64,000 bases of DNA from Alentia gelatinosa. Taxonomy: Eukaryota; Annelida; Polychaeta; Phyllodocida; Polynoidae. The notes under the pieces are model-generated. The model had not been told where the DNA came from, did not search any database, and saw nothing but the letters and a program-made list of their open reading frames with translations. Both the position numbers and the translations under genes were made by a program. This document shows, piece by piece, positions 28,201 to 40,900 of this stretch (position 1 is its first letter; each line of letters begins with the position of its first letter). The stretch covers positions 49,644,723 through 49,708,722 of the forward strand of contig OX465584.1 of assembly GCA_950022655.1 (NCBI GenBank), read 5' to 3'.

Positions 28201-31200
28201 GTCTGTGAGGTGTATCTTGATACTTCGGGGTGACATCACACCTCATCTCTCCCGCCTTACACCTTACCCGCAGTCTGTGAGGTTCTCTGGACACTGGGGG
28301 AGGCTTCACACCTCCATACTGCACGGACATGCCGGCCGTCCGAGGAACAGTCTCTGAGGTATTTATTTATATAGAACTACATAGAGAATCGTATAAAAAC
28401 ACAATACTCCACGAGTTTGGATGTGCCGCAATCATCATCGAGGCGAAGCCGAGTGACGATTACGGTACATCTAAACGAGTGGAGTATTGTGTATTTTACG
28501 ATTCGAGTGTGGTTCTGAATTTATCTCACCCCTTTCTCTGCCATTAAATAGCATCACAACATCAAAATCGTTAAAATATACTTAGCAAATCCATATGACG
28601 TCATCTCACATACACTACGCCACGGCCGTGGCATAGTATAGTTACTTTATTGTGGTGATCGTTGAATATTTTTTTCTAATGGTATTTCTATGGCTAAGCT
28701 TGTACCAGGGGTGAGATAAAGACAGCTATTATCCACAGATTACGGAGTCTATGTACTACACTTATAGGGACTGTGTAATTCACTGGGCAGAGATTACGGG
28801 TGCTCCTAATGTCCGCCCTACACAGAGTGGAGATTGCGGGAAAAAGTCCCCTGTGTACAAAATAGTGCATGAGAAGATCGGCGATTTTGCCTTCTCTTTG
28901 ATGATTTAAATTTCCAATGCTTGATAATAAATACAATATGGACTAGACTCGGTGTGATATCCTTGCGTTCGCTCGAATGCTACTTCGCGTTTAGTCCTCA
29001 TGGATTATGGCAGCTTGTATCTGAAACTGGTGATCAATTAATATTGTGTATTTAACCGTATCACAAACTAGAGATCACTGGGTGAGGGCATAGGTGTAGG
29101 GAGCCTGTGTCAGCCACGGTTCTTGTTGAGTTTATAAGACGTCAGGAGAGCATTACGTTTATGTATGTTACGTGTAGGACAATGTATCGCCAACTGACCC
29201 CACAAAGCCATACACTGAGTCTACTCTGGTCTTACCTAAGCGGGTAATCCACCAGGACACGCGATCAAAGCCGATTCTTTTACATATGTAAGAAATGATC
29301 AGTGTTAATGTCTTACGAGTTTAACCACTAGGCTAACCTGCCGTTTCGTGTCAGCAATATCCCAAGATAACATCTATTTGAGCAAGTGCTAGTTTGGCCC
29401 GGTAGCCTGGCCTATGTACTCACATATTAGGCCAGGTAACGCCCGCCGTTTTCCTAGTGCAGTGTGGGATTGCATTGAGATTGTACTTGATCAATGCTAG
29501 TTGGTTTTTGAAGCATGCAAGTGAGCAGATATCTTTTTATTGTCACTCAGACACATGTGTGGGATGGTTCAGAAGAACATAAATGACTGAACCTATTTGA
29601 TGGGCCTATTACTACTTGAACTTGGCACACAGACTGCTTGGAGAACTCCTCGTCAGAGGTAGTGACACCACTGTCCTAATCTGTCAGTTTTAGGAGAAAC
29701 ATTTTCATAGTATTTTATCTTTTGTGACGTTACCATTTCTTTATTTTGTATTATCATTCATTATAAACTTATGTAAGAACGTTAGGGACGGGGGGTGATC
29801 TTGTGAGGGAAAGCGGTTTGATTTACGAAGTTCAAGGTCGCTCCAAACCAGGCGATACCTGTCCCATTATTGAGCGCGGGCCATACGTTCATAAACGTTG
29901 CCTATGTTTTGGAGAGATTATATAGACTTTCATTGAGCTGCAAATATTATCCCTTCACTATCTGCGTGCCAGTACTGTGACATTGGGAGAGGTGCAGAAG
30001 CCCTGTCTGTGTCTTAGAAGTGTACTCAACTGGCCATGACCAATCACTAGAGACCAAAATACCTCATTGATCTACTGGTGCTTCATGTATTTGAATCCTA
30101 GAAAGGTAGTCGTATAAATGGCCAGTTGGCTTGGTTCCAAGTGGGTCACAGAAAACGATCCACAGACTGGATAAACTACACACCTTTTAAGTGTCTTCCT
30201 TTGAATAATTCCTCGCTCATACCATTTGTTCCGAGTTTATTTGGACAGCGAACCAGTTGAGTGCTACTCTTACCGGATCTCTCAATAATAATGGACCATA
30301 TAGAAGACTAAAACAGGTGGACGTCACCTCGGCACACAACAACCATTGACCCACTGTGACCCCCACCCCTCCCCACCCCCTCCCCCTCCTCCCTGCGTGA
30401 CGTCATGATTAGTGCTTTGTTTCAGCAACACCGCCCTGAAACGTGCCCATACCTGTGTATGCGGGCAATTATTGCTTCCGGTAAATTTAAGCCTCTTATT
30501 TCAATGTGGCGCACAGTATTCGCCGTTTATTCAACAGCGGTGTAGGTTTCCGCGACTAAGGCGGTGTATATTGGTGTTATATAAGTCCGTGTATATCAAA
30601 TGGACCGGCGTAAAGTGGGGCCTGTCGTCTAAGCAGCTCATGCACATTGGCCGCTTTCTTCATGTCAACCATTCAAAGAATAGTTATGCCTACTAACTCG
30701 GACAAGGCAGTTGGTGTTCTTAACCCTAATTGGATTTGCATATCTTTGTAGACATTTAATGTTCATTTAGATGTGTATTTATCATTTATTCATAGATCTA
30801 AAAGATTTCTATTTGTGGGAAGAATATATATATTCAGGTGATAATGTAGCATGGAAATAGTCCATACTTCATCTATTATGTTTATAGTTTAAACTGATTA
30901 TAATATGTAAACCAATGCATGTACTATTTCGAATATCCCAGATAATGCTAACCCGTGCCGAAGAGGAGTTACATAGTTAAAACACGTAACATAAGCTGGT
31001 AGTCACACAGCTGATGGATTAAAAGATTAAGCACCTCTTCACAAAACAATACAAACCACAACACGTGTACTTCCGACCATAGACTGAATAACCCCAAACC
31101 TTTTGATTATTGTTTTTGTATGATTCCACGCTCATTCATCAATCGTGAACATACCACTTGCTCCTAAGTTATACGGGTTCGAGGTAAACCACACTCTGGT

Positions 31201-34200
31201 TTCTGTGGGCAGCAGACACTGCAGCTAGTTTACACCATGTTAATGTAGCCCGAACCACATGGTGGATAGGTGGAGCTTATTACACATGCCACAGATTAAA
31301 GCTGTCTTTTATTTGGTTCATTTCAAATTGGACCACCTGCTAGAATTAACCTATATAGCTCTTATGAGACATTAGTAGGTATATTATACAATACACAAAG
31401 AGCTGGGTACAGCATTTCTATAGCCAGCTCATAGCTTTTACACAAAGGCTTCTATAGACAGTGCGTATACTCAATAATTAATGATTTCACGGACCGACGG
31501 TCATGAACAATGAGTTGTTGACGTGGAGTAATTTGCGAGTGTAGCGAGTGTAAGGTATCAGGAACAATAATTTGTTTACCGCCATCCATATACTATAGAG
31601 GAAACCCATGAAAGTTTAGGGTCCGAGCTCGTATTCTATCGAGTTTGAATCACTCAATTTGTGACATTATCCCCCATTGGATATTTTTCCTAAATATCTA
31701 ATGGGTGTTAGATACGAGTTTCCAACGTTAAGTCTATGGGAAAAAAATATCTGGGGTGAGATGAAAAAAATACATTGGGGACGGCCCTGGCAGTGTGTCA
31801 TGTATATACAGGTCACACTGTACTGTGAGTAGTGTGTCTGTATATATATACAGTCATACTGTACTGTGAGTAGTGTGTCTGTATATACAGGTCATACTGT
31901 ACTGTGAGTGGTGTGTCTGTATATACAGTCATACTGTACTGTGAGTGGTGTGTCTATATATACAGTCACACTGTGTCTGTATATACAGTCATACTGTACT
32001 GTGAGTGGTGTGTCTATATATACAGTCACACTGTACTGTGAGTGGTGTGTCTGTATATATACAGTCATATTGTACTGTGAGTGGTGTGTCTGTATATACA
32101 GGCCACACTGTACTGTAAGTGGTGTGTCTGTATATACAGGCCACCCTATGTTGTGAGTGGTGTGTCTATATATACAGTCATACTGTACTGTGAGTGGTGT
32201 GTCTGTATATACAGTCATACTGTACTGTGAGTGGTGTGTCTGTATATACAGGCCACCCTATGCTGTGAGTGGTGTGTCTATATATACAGTCATACTGTAC
32301 TGTGAGTGGTGTGTCTGTATATACAGTCACACTGTGCTGTGAGTGGTGTGTCTGTATATACAGTCATACTGTACTGTGAGTGGTGTGTCTGTATATACAG
32401 CCACACTGTGTCTGTATATACAGTCACACTGTACTGTGAGTGGTGTGTCTATATATACAGTCATACTGTACTGTGAGTGGTGTGTCTGTATATACAGCCA
32501 CACTGTGTCTGTATATACAGTCACACTGTACTGTGAGTGGTGTGTCTATATATACAGTCATACTGTACTGTGAGTGGTATGTCTGTATATACAGGTCACA
32601 CTGTACTCTGAGTGGTGTGTCTGTATATACAGTCACACTGTGCTGTGAGTGGTGTGTCTGTATATACAGTCATACTGTACTGTGAGTGGTGTGTCTGTAT
32701 ATACAGCCACACTGTGTCTGTATATACAGTCACACTGTAATGTGAGTGGTGTGTCTGTATATACAGTCACACTGTGCTGTGAGTGGTGTGTCTGTATATA
32801 CTGTCATACTGTACTGTGAGTGGTGTGTCTGTATATATACAGTCATACTGTTAGCAATACGGTGGGGTAAGGACGTGAAACTTTGGTACGCCTCGTTATT
32901 TCAAACATTTATACAGTCATACTGTACTGTGAGTGGTGTGTCTGTATATACAGGTCACACTACCTTCCCATACACGTTTATCAAAATATTGGTTGTTAAG
33001 CCAAATGAAATTGATGATTTTTCTTTTAAATTTCGGGTATATAGTAAATATAGAACGACCTACCATGCTTGTACAAGCCACAAAACTCGATAATAATTCA
33101 TGTTTTGTACAGAACTCGGCGTAAACGCCTCGTTCCCTACAAACCGTGAATTATCATCTCGTTTTGTAGCTTTTACAGCATGGTCAGGACGTTCTCTATA
33201 AGTACTGTGGCGGTATATACAGGTCACACTGTATAGTGTAATTGGCGGTGGCCCGGTCCAGGTACCTGGAGACCGTTAAGGTATACACACGTAGCAGCGC
33301 GCCGCGGTCACAACACTGCGGCCGCCCACCTGTGGCTCCTACCAACGCGAGTTGGCAGCGGCTGGCGGCCACTCAATCCCCCGGCGAGCTTCAGTCACGT
33401 TCAGTTAGCATGAATCCAGCAGATCAGCCACACCGCAATGCCCACGCCTCCTCCTCCTCCTGCCAGCCCGCCGCCCGCCCGCCGCCGCCCGCCCGCCGCC
33501 CCGGCGACCCGCCGCCTGACCCCGCCCAACCCGCAGCAGCGGCCGGCATGACCGCGACCACGCGAGGCGGGGGATCAGAGGGGACGGATTTACGGCAGGG
33601 GTCGTGGTCGGGCGTCGGCGGGGAGGCGGCCGGCAGTCAGTCGATGGCTGACGGCGGCGGAGACGGCCACACCCTACCTGCTGCAGGGTCACAGGCGTCG
33701 GCGGTCGGCGCAGGAGTCCAGGGTGCCGCCTCTTCCAACCCCAACCCCGGCATCGCTACTACCAGCGCCAGCGGGACGCACCCCATGAGCAAGCCGCACG
33801 CAGGGGAAACAGTGGCCATGGCACCGCGGGTCCAGCCTGAAGCGCCGGCGCCGAACCCACCGCAGCCCGCCGCAGCCAACCCGCAACCCGCGCGCGGAAC
33901 GCTCTCCCGGACCAACTCCTACGTGCAGAGCCCGGGCCCCGTGACGTCACCGCCGCCCGGGCCCGTGACGTCACAGCCCGCCGCCGATCCGCCGGAAATG
34001 TCGCCGGGCATGTTGCGTGCGCGTCGGACGCTCGGCGCCCGCCAGGAGGAGCTCTTCCTCGTCGAGCGTCTCCGGATGATGGAGGACGCCCGCTTGAGGG
34101 CGCCACCGACCGAGCCGTGGAAGGAACGCTCGCGGGAGTACTACAAGCACAACCAGCGCTACCGCACCCGGGTATGCATTCTTCACCTTGACCCTATGGC

Positions 34201-34874
34201 GCCAGGTGAGGCCTCAGGGCATCACCGAGTGTGGCCGGATAATGCCTTAAGGCATCATTTCCCAAGACTTACAAAATCATAGTTTATATCTAATAGTTTT
34301 GTAGATAATTGATCAATTATGATGTTGAAACTTTCACAGAATGGTGGTATATCATCACACTTTTGAAATAATCATTTAATGATATCAAAGATCACGTGTT
34401 ATATCACGTGATCAAACAGTGAAATTATCATGATTGGCCTGAAAAGACCCGTCCCCTGATGGTATATACTAACACTACTACCCGGCCCTGTAGACATTGC
34501 TTTGCCACAGGTGCCCGGCGTGAAAGGGTTAAAGTGGTATCCCATTTACACGATTTAGTGGCATTCATGTTCGTGGCATGTTCATCCTGAATTCCCGTTC
34601 TGTCCTTATCGATCGTGGCAGTCAGCCTACCTTCCCGATTCATGTGTAGCTATTAATTTACACAACTAGGACAGGATCACCCGTTCTTGTACCACCGGCA
34701 GCATCATCGCTGCTAAAGGTGTGTAAATGGAATACTTTTTATATACCTTTATATGAATCCTCCATAGAAAACACATACCAAGTGTGTGATTCTCTGCTCT
34801 GTGTAGGGTGAAGATTACGACCACCCTATAAAATCTCCACCCTATAATCTCTGCCCTACACAGAGTAGATATAT

Positions 34875-34957
<83 letters not shown>

Positions 34958-37900
34958 CCTCGCATTCACTCGGATATTACTATGTGCCAGCCCCTTGAAG
35001 AATATGGTTGCTAGTAACTGAAATCAGTTAATATTGTGTATATATGCTCACATAGGTCATTACTATACAAACATTGGGGATAAGACTGACCAGGCTATGT
35101 ACTCATATAGGTCATCACTATATACATGCATAAACATAGGGGATAAAACTGACCAGGGTATGTACTCAAATAGGTCATCACTATATACATGCATAAACAT
35201 TGGGGATAAAACTGACCAGGGTATGTACTCAAATGGGTCATACTGACCAGGGTATGTACTCAAATATGTCATCATTATATATAAATATTGGGAATAAGAC
35301 CGATCAAGGTATGTACTCAAATAGGTCATACTGACCAGGGTATGTACTCAAATAGGTTATCATTATATATAAACATTTGGAATAAGACCGATCAAGGTAT
35401 GTACTCAAATAGGTCATCATTATATACAAACATAAGACTATCAAGCCGCTGAAAGTATGCCATGAGTTTTGGTTACGAGAAAATGTGTCATGAGCTTTGG
35501 TTACGAGACAAGTTAGATTACATAACATATACAAAAACGAATGGCATATTTTGAGCGGCGATGGATCGAGTGTGGTTCCAATTTTATCTCGCCCCTATCA
35601 CTGACTGATTGGCTAAAGTTTGTGATATCATCACTCTTTGAGTATATTCTACCAATCTTAAGTCTATGGGAAAAAAGAACACAGGGGAAGTGACGTTATT
35701 ATCTTTCTGCATTTTTAAGGCAGGCAACACTTTACCAACAAGTGGTCATCCATAAGTGGTACTCATTGAAGGATTAAGTGAACAATTCTTCAATCCAGGA
35801 TTACCTGCTTTCTAAACAATAGTCAACACAGGGACATAATTATTGTCCATCAGGAGTTTCATATATGGTAGCCCATTTTAAAAGGTTGAGAATATGACTT
35901 TGTCATGGGAGGACTATGAACACAAACTACAACAGTATATCTTCAGAGTACACGTGCACTAACGTTTGGTGCATGCGTACCGGGTCCTACAGGTAGTAAT
36001 TACACATTCCTTGTCTGGACAGAGGTATATCATTAGATTTACCAGGATGCAGGATGTATATCTCATCATCAAACCTCTCATGATGATACAAACTCCTACC
36101 TGAAGTTTATCACCTGTGTCTACGGAGAATGCACCCAATGTGATGATGCCTGCTTCTTGTGTTTGTACAGTGTACGTTGTATGATAATTCTCTTTCTATA
36201 TTGATTTTTATTCTAAACTCACCATACTTCTACTAATTCACCTGGCCGCAAATTCTATGTTTTCACTATAGATTAGATTTTTTCCATATTCAATATGATC
36301 TTTTGAGAATGTCAGAAACATGAAGAGTTTAGCACAGACCGTTCCATATCATAGCTGCTCTTTACTCGAGACTCTCAACTTATATGGGCCACATTTTAAA
36401 TCGCAAATGTGCAATATGGTTGGGTTTTTACTGAAGGTAATAATTGGTGCTTATGTGATTGGACGACTGGGAGGGCAGGTTAGGGTGAGGTGGTGGGAGA
36501 GAAGTCCTTTCTGTGAATGTGGGCTAGCGAGTTATACCTCCCGTTGTGAACAGTTCTCGAGGAATAAAGTCCCAGCTGTTCCTTAAATCAAATCTCCATT
36601 ATCAAAATTACATGACATGGCGGTCAGAATTTAATAATCTCAAACTATTTCAGTTTTTTCGATGTTTATATATATCGATTCATAGCCATTCTGTGCCAAA
36701 ATAATGTTATAAATCTTCTTTATTTTTATTTTATTTTTAAATTTCCGATTTTTCCTCAGTCCCTACTTTCATCCCTAAAATAAGCAGATCGTACATGTGA
36801 ACTTCCAACGTTGTATCGTTTTGACATGTGAACCTTCCAGCGAAGTAATACAAGTGCTCTTATCCATCATCAATGTATCAATTAGCTTAAGTGCCCGAGT
36901 TCAATGTAGGCATATAGCGAAAATCATATGACATAATGCAGACAAATAACATAGTGCGTTGGATAGATATGGAAAATCTAAGACATTTAGAACAGAAAGT
37001 TAGGTTATCATAATGCCTTTTCTTCAAACTAGTCTTTTTTAATTGATAACAGCCTGGAAATGTTTAGATTGATACAATCTTCTCTTTTTTTTTATAAGAG
37101 CCATGCTTATTTGTCAATTCCTTTTCACAATCATAGCATGCAAGACAGTACAGATATTCGACCGATTTTACAAGCTTTCATTGTCCCATTCATTGCGGTC
37201 TATTTTGAAGCTCCCAGTCCTTTTGGTATATTTTATGGGTATGTGAAGTCTGCCTAACTAGTTCCTAACTAGCTACAATCATGCTATTATAACAAGTAGT
37301 TGCCACCCTTTGGTTTGGCAAGATCTGCAAAGTGGGCTTCAAAGGGCAATACCCCAACTGGACCCCGGTGGTACCAGGCTGTCAACAGGTTGTTGAAAGG
37401 TGCTGTCAAACTGCCAACGGATGGCGCCTTAATCAGTCTCCTTCACCGATCTGTAGGGCACAGAGTGAATGCTAGTTCCACCGCCACCCGCCAGGAAGTT
37501 GGAGCAGATCAAGCGTGACCAATGACTATGGCGCCACTGTAGTTATGGGACAATCGCTGTAATGATCGACTGATAACTGCACCGCTACATGCTGTTTTGT
37601 TTGGCATCAGGGGGCAAGATGGCAACCTGTATGACTTGATAACTAGGTGCTCTACATACAGCCACAGCTCTGAGCATGTTTTACTAGGAGTTCCAACACT
37701 TTATCCTACCCCTAATATAAAATCCCACAGGCTTAACATTGAGTTTCTATATGCCACGCTGACCGGCATGCAGAGTTTTATATGCCACTAGTGGCATACA
37801 GAATTGTTACCACGTAATATTCCAAAATCGAGGAGACGGGGTAGGATAAAATAAAAACCTGATTCATTTTAATCTTGGCCACTGCATGCCACTCCTGGAG

Positions 37901-40900
37901 TTTTGGCTCCGGACTTCACTCGGATTCACCTCATGAAGTCACTATGCCAAACTCCAGTCATGGCATATGGTGGCTAAGATTAAAACTCATCCAGTTTTAC
38001 GATAGCCCAGTCTCCTTAACTGGTCTATATACGCACATCCCACAGCTCTGAGCATGTTTTACTACCAGTCCCCACACTGTCTCCTTAACTGAGCTATATA
38101 CAAGATGCCTATGTGTTGTATTGTACAGTCTCCTTAACTGAGCTATATACACACATCCCACAGCTCTGAGCATGTTTTACTACTAGTCCCAATACTGTCC
38201 AGTCTCCTTAACTGAGCTATATATACACACATCCCACAGCCCTGAGCATGTTTTATTACCAGTCCCCACACTGTCCAGTCATGTTTCCCTCTGTCTTTAC
38301 TTTTGATTTTATCCATTCACCATGACATCCCTTATATTACTGTTCTTCAACTGAATAGTGAGCAATTCAGGAGATCACCTCCAGGAACTGGCATGAAGTG
38401 GAGCATTTAATCAGGGGAACAGACACACACACAGAACACCTTTCTCCTTCATCTCCAGCAGTGTTAGACGTCCTGCTATATCAAAGGCCAGTCCTTCTCA
38501 TACCATGTCTATGTGGTGTGGGTGCAGCCACCTTTTTCCTTCACCCCCAGCAGTGGTAAATTTACTGATATATCTAATGCCCGTCCTTCTTATACCATGT
38601 CCATGTGGTGTTGGAACTAAAACAATCCTTTGTTAAAAGTGTAGGGGTGGGATTTCTACCTAAATTCACCTCATAGATCCGATCACCACCCCTGTGGTTT
38701 AAAACCAGTGAGGAAACCTGAAACTTGAAATGGTCCCTATATACCCTTTGGGACATCATGGACTCACCAACGCTAAATTTGAACTCAGGTCCATGTTCTC
38801 TTGGAGTCTCTTCTCATTATGTGTTATGAAACATGAGAAACTTTCAATCCGTAATTGCCAAGAAATGTGTTCTAAATGTAAGCAAAGTGGAATCATTCAA
38901 GATGACAATTTTTAAGTTTATAATTATAGATCATTGTTGGTAAATCATGACATGTCTAAAGCCTCCTGTCCGATTCTAGACGAGAAATTCGTCAGATCCG
39001 TAAAAATTGGAGATATTCCTTTTTGAGGTATGCAATGGTCATTACTCACATGTAGAATATGATCAAGGAAAAGATCTTTATTTGCTTTAAATGTTGACAC
39101 ATTGCTCTTCCATCCAAAATGTGATATGCTGTTTTATAACGTATGTACAATGGTGTTCACTGACAATTTTCTAGATACCATTTCTATGAAAATTGTACCA
39201 GTTTCAACATATAGCTTAATGATAGCTGGCCTAGCTTAGTTTTGCCTGGCCAGCGGCACCCTTGTTCACAATCAGGTCATTATAGGAGGTACTCATACAT
39301 CTACAATTGTTACCGATTCAGTCCGACCATCAGATATCGGTGATAAATAGAGATGGGTGTTTTAGGCTAAATGGACTTAAATCTTCACCACGGAACCAGA
39401 GATCTGTGAGATAGTTGAGCCAGCAACCTGCAGCAGGAAAGAGGCAGTCACTCAAACTGAGCACTCGGTATAGAGCTCTGGTGTAGAAGGGGAATTCAGG
39501 CAACGCTCAGGTCAACATGTTTACCTGCAGAAACTCATCAGGGATCAATACCTTGAGAGTCAGCTTCCCAGGTCAGCTCCGTAACCCTTCACATGCAGAG
39601 ATTGACCGGGCAGCTAGCTCAGTGGTTTAACCCTTTCCTTAACAATGATGCCACAAGGCACTCCCGTGACTAGAGCAAATGATGCCCCAGGGCACTCCCG
39701 TGACTAGCGCAAATGATACCTCAGGGCATCATTTTCTATTTTTTGTTAAGATGTCATCTCAGCTGATTCAACATGGATCTTTCAAAATTTCAGAGATGAT
39801 GTAAAACACCATTATAGTGATAATTAATAAATAATTGTATAGTTCTCACCATCGGAACACTGACAGACAACTTTAGATATGGTGGAAAGTAATTAATATT
39901 CTCAACAATTGTAATATACGGCTGCACTACAGAGGTTGCCCGGTGTCAGACATGCTGCATTTAAAGACATGCACCTGCTACCAGGTCTGGTCTAGAAAGG
40001 ATTAAGGCACTGGGAGAGGGGCTGGTGTTGCTCCACGTTATGCGGATCGCAGAATAGCAGCCCGGGGTCGAAATTGTCGCTCCAGATTCTTTGAGATGGC
40101 TTCATTGCTATGTCACCATCTTTATTCAATTACAAATCTAATGAACCTTTCACCTATGTCACTGAAAATGGAGTGTTATGAAAACTTAGCGATACAACTT
40201 GAAAATAACGATACCACTCAACTCAATCTGGTATTATCTAAGCAACGATTTTTCCATATTTCTAGGAAGTCTCATCCTAGAATTCATTTTCATCGGAATT
40301 TATTTTCATATCTATTCAGAGACGATAGTGGAATGATACACTTGAGACCCATAACATAATTTTACCTCAAACTACGTAACTTAGGCACTGAAGCATTTGT
40401 AATTGTCTCTTGTGGGATTACTTTGCTTCCCTGTATGACACAAGGTGATTGCTAGTACTACAATCATCCACCAGGAAATTTTAAGATAGCGCCACCGTAG
40501 TCAAGGGACAACCGCTGTTATCAGTTGTTATAATCCATTGATAAGTTTGAGACGGGGCTAAAACCCCTCTGTGGCAAGCTGATAAAAAGATACTTTAGAA
40601 AACCCGTCGATAACTGCATTCGCTACCTGGTGTTTGGTTTGGTGTCGGGGGCAGGATGGTTACCTCCTTAACGCAGTAGCTATGTGCCCCAGAGGAAATT
40701 CCTGTAATACACCCCGTGAAAACAACCAAATAATGCATGGTATGACTTTGAAAATTGTTGTCTAGGGAATTGGATATAAACAGACACTATTTGGTCCGGT
40801 GTGTTACTGTTCATCTATTATACAGGATTAGAGTAGAGATTTATTTATCAAGTGGCGAGTCAGTATTTGCTTGAACAAGGTACCCTAGAGACACAGTCCT

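Noticed and set aside
27715..28310. Regular array that could be taken for a CRISPR
   Set aside because: Units are contiguous with no unique spacers, and the genome is eukaryotic. The same holds for the 31-, 36-, 43- and 65-bp arrays.
30412..30696. 94-codon frame after a C-rich stretch and a TGACGTCA
   Set aside because: It starts at a non-ATG codon, the product is unlike any family, and no phase-matched donor is seen. The C-rich stretch at 30359-30390 could be regulatory, but nothing supports it.
31892..32685. Several overlapping reading frames of 60-108 codons on both strands
   Set aside because: They are produced by the 37-38-bp minisatellite and encode only repeated [14 protein letters not shown] or [12 protein letters not shown] runs.
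33405..34186. Minus-strand frames of 65-115 codons opposite exon 1b
   Set aside because: GC-rich coding sequence leaves shadow frames open. The + strand frame has the start context, the phase-matched donor and the family junction.
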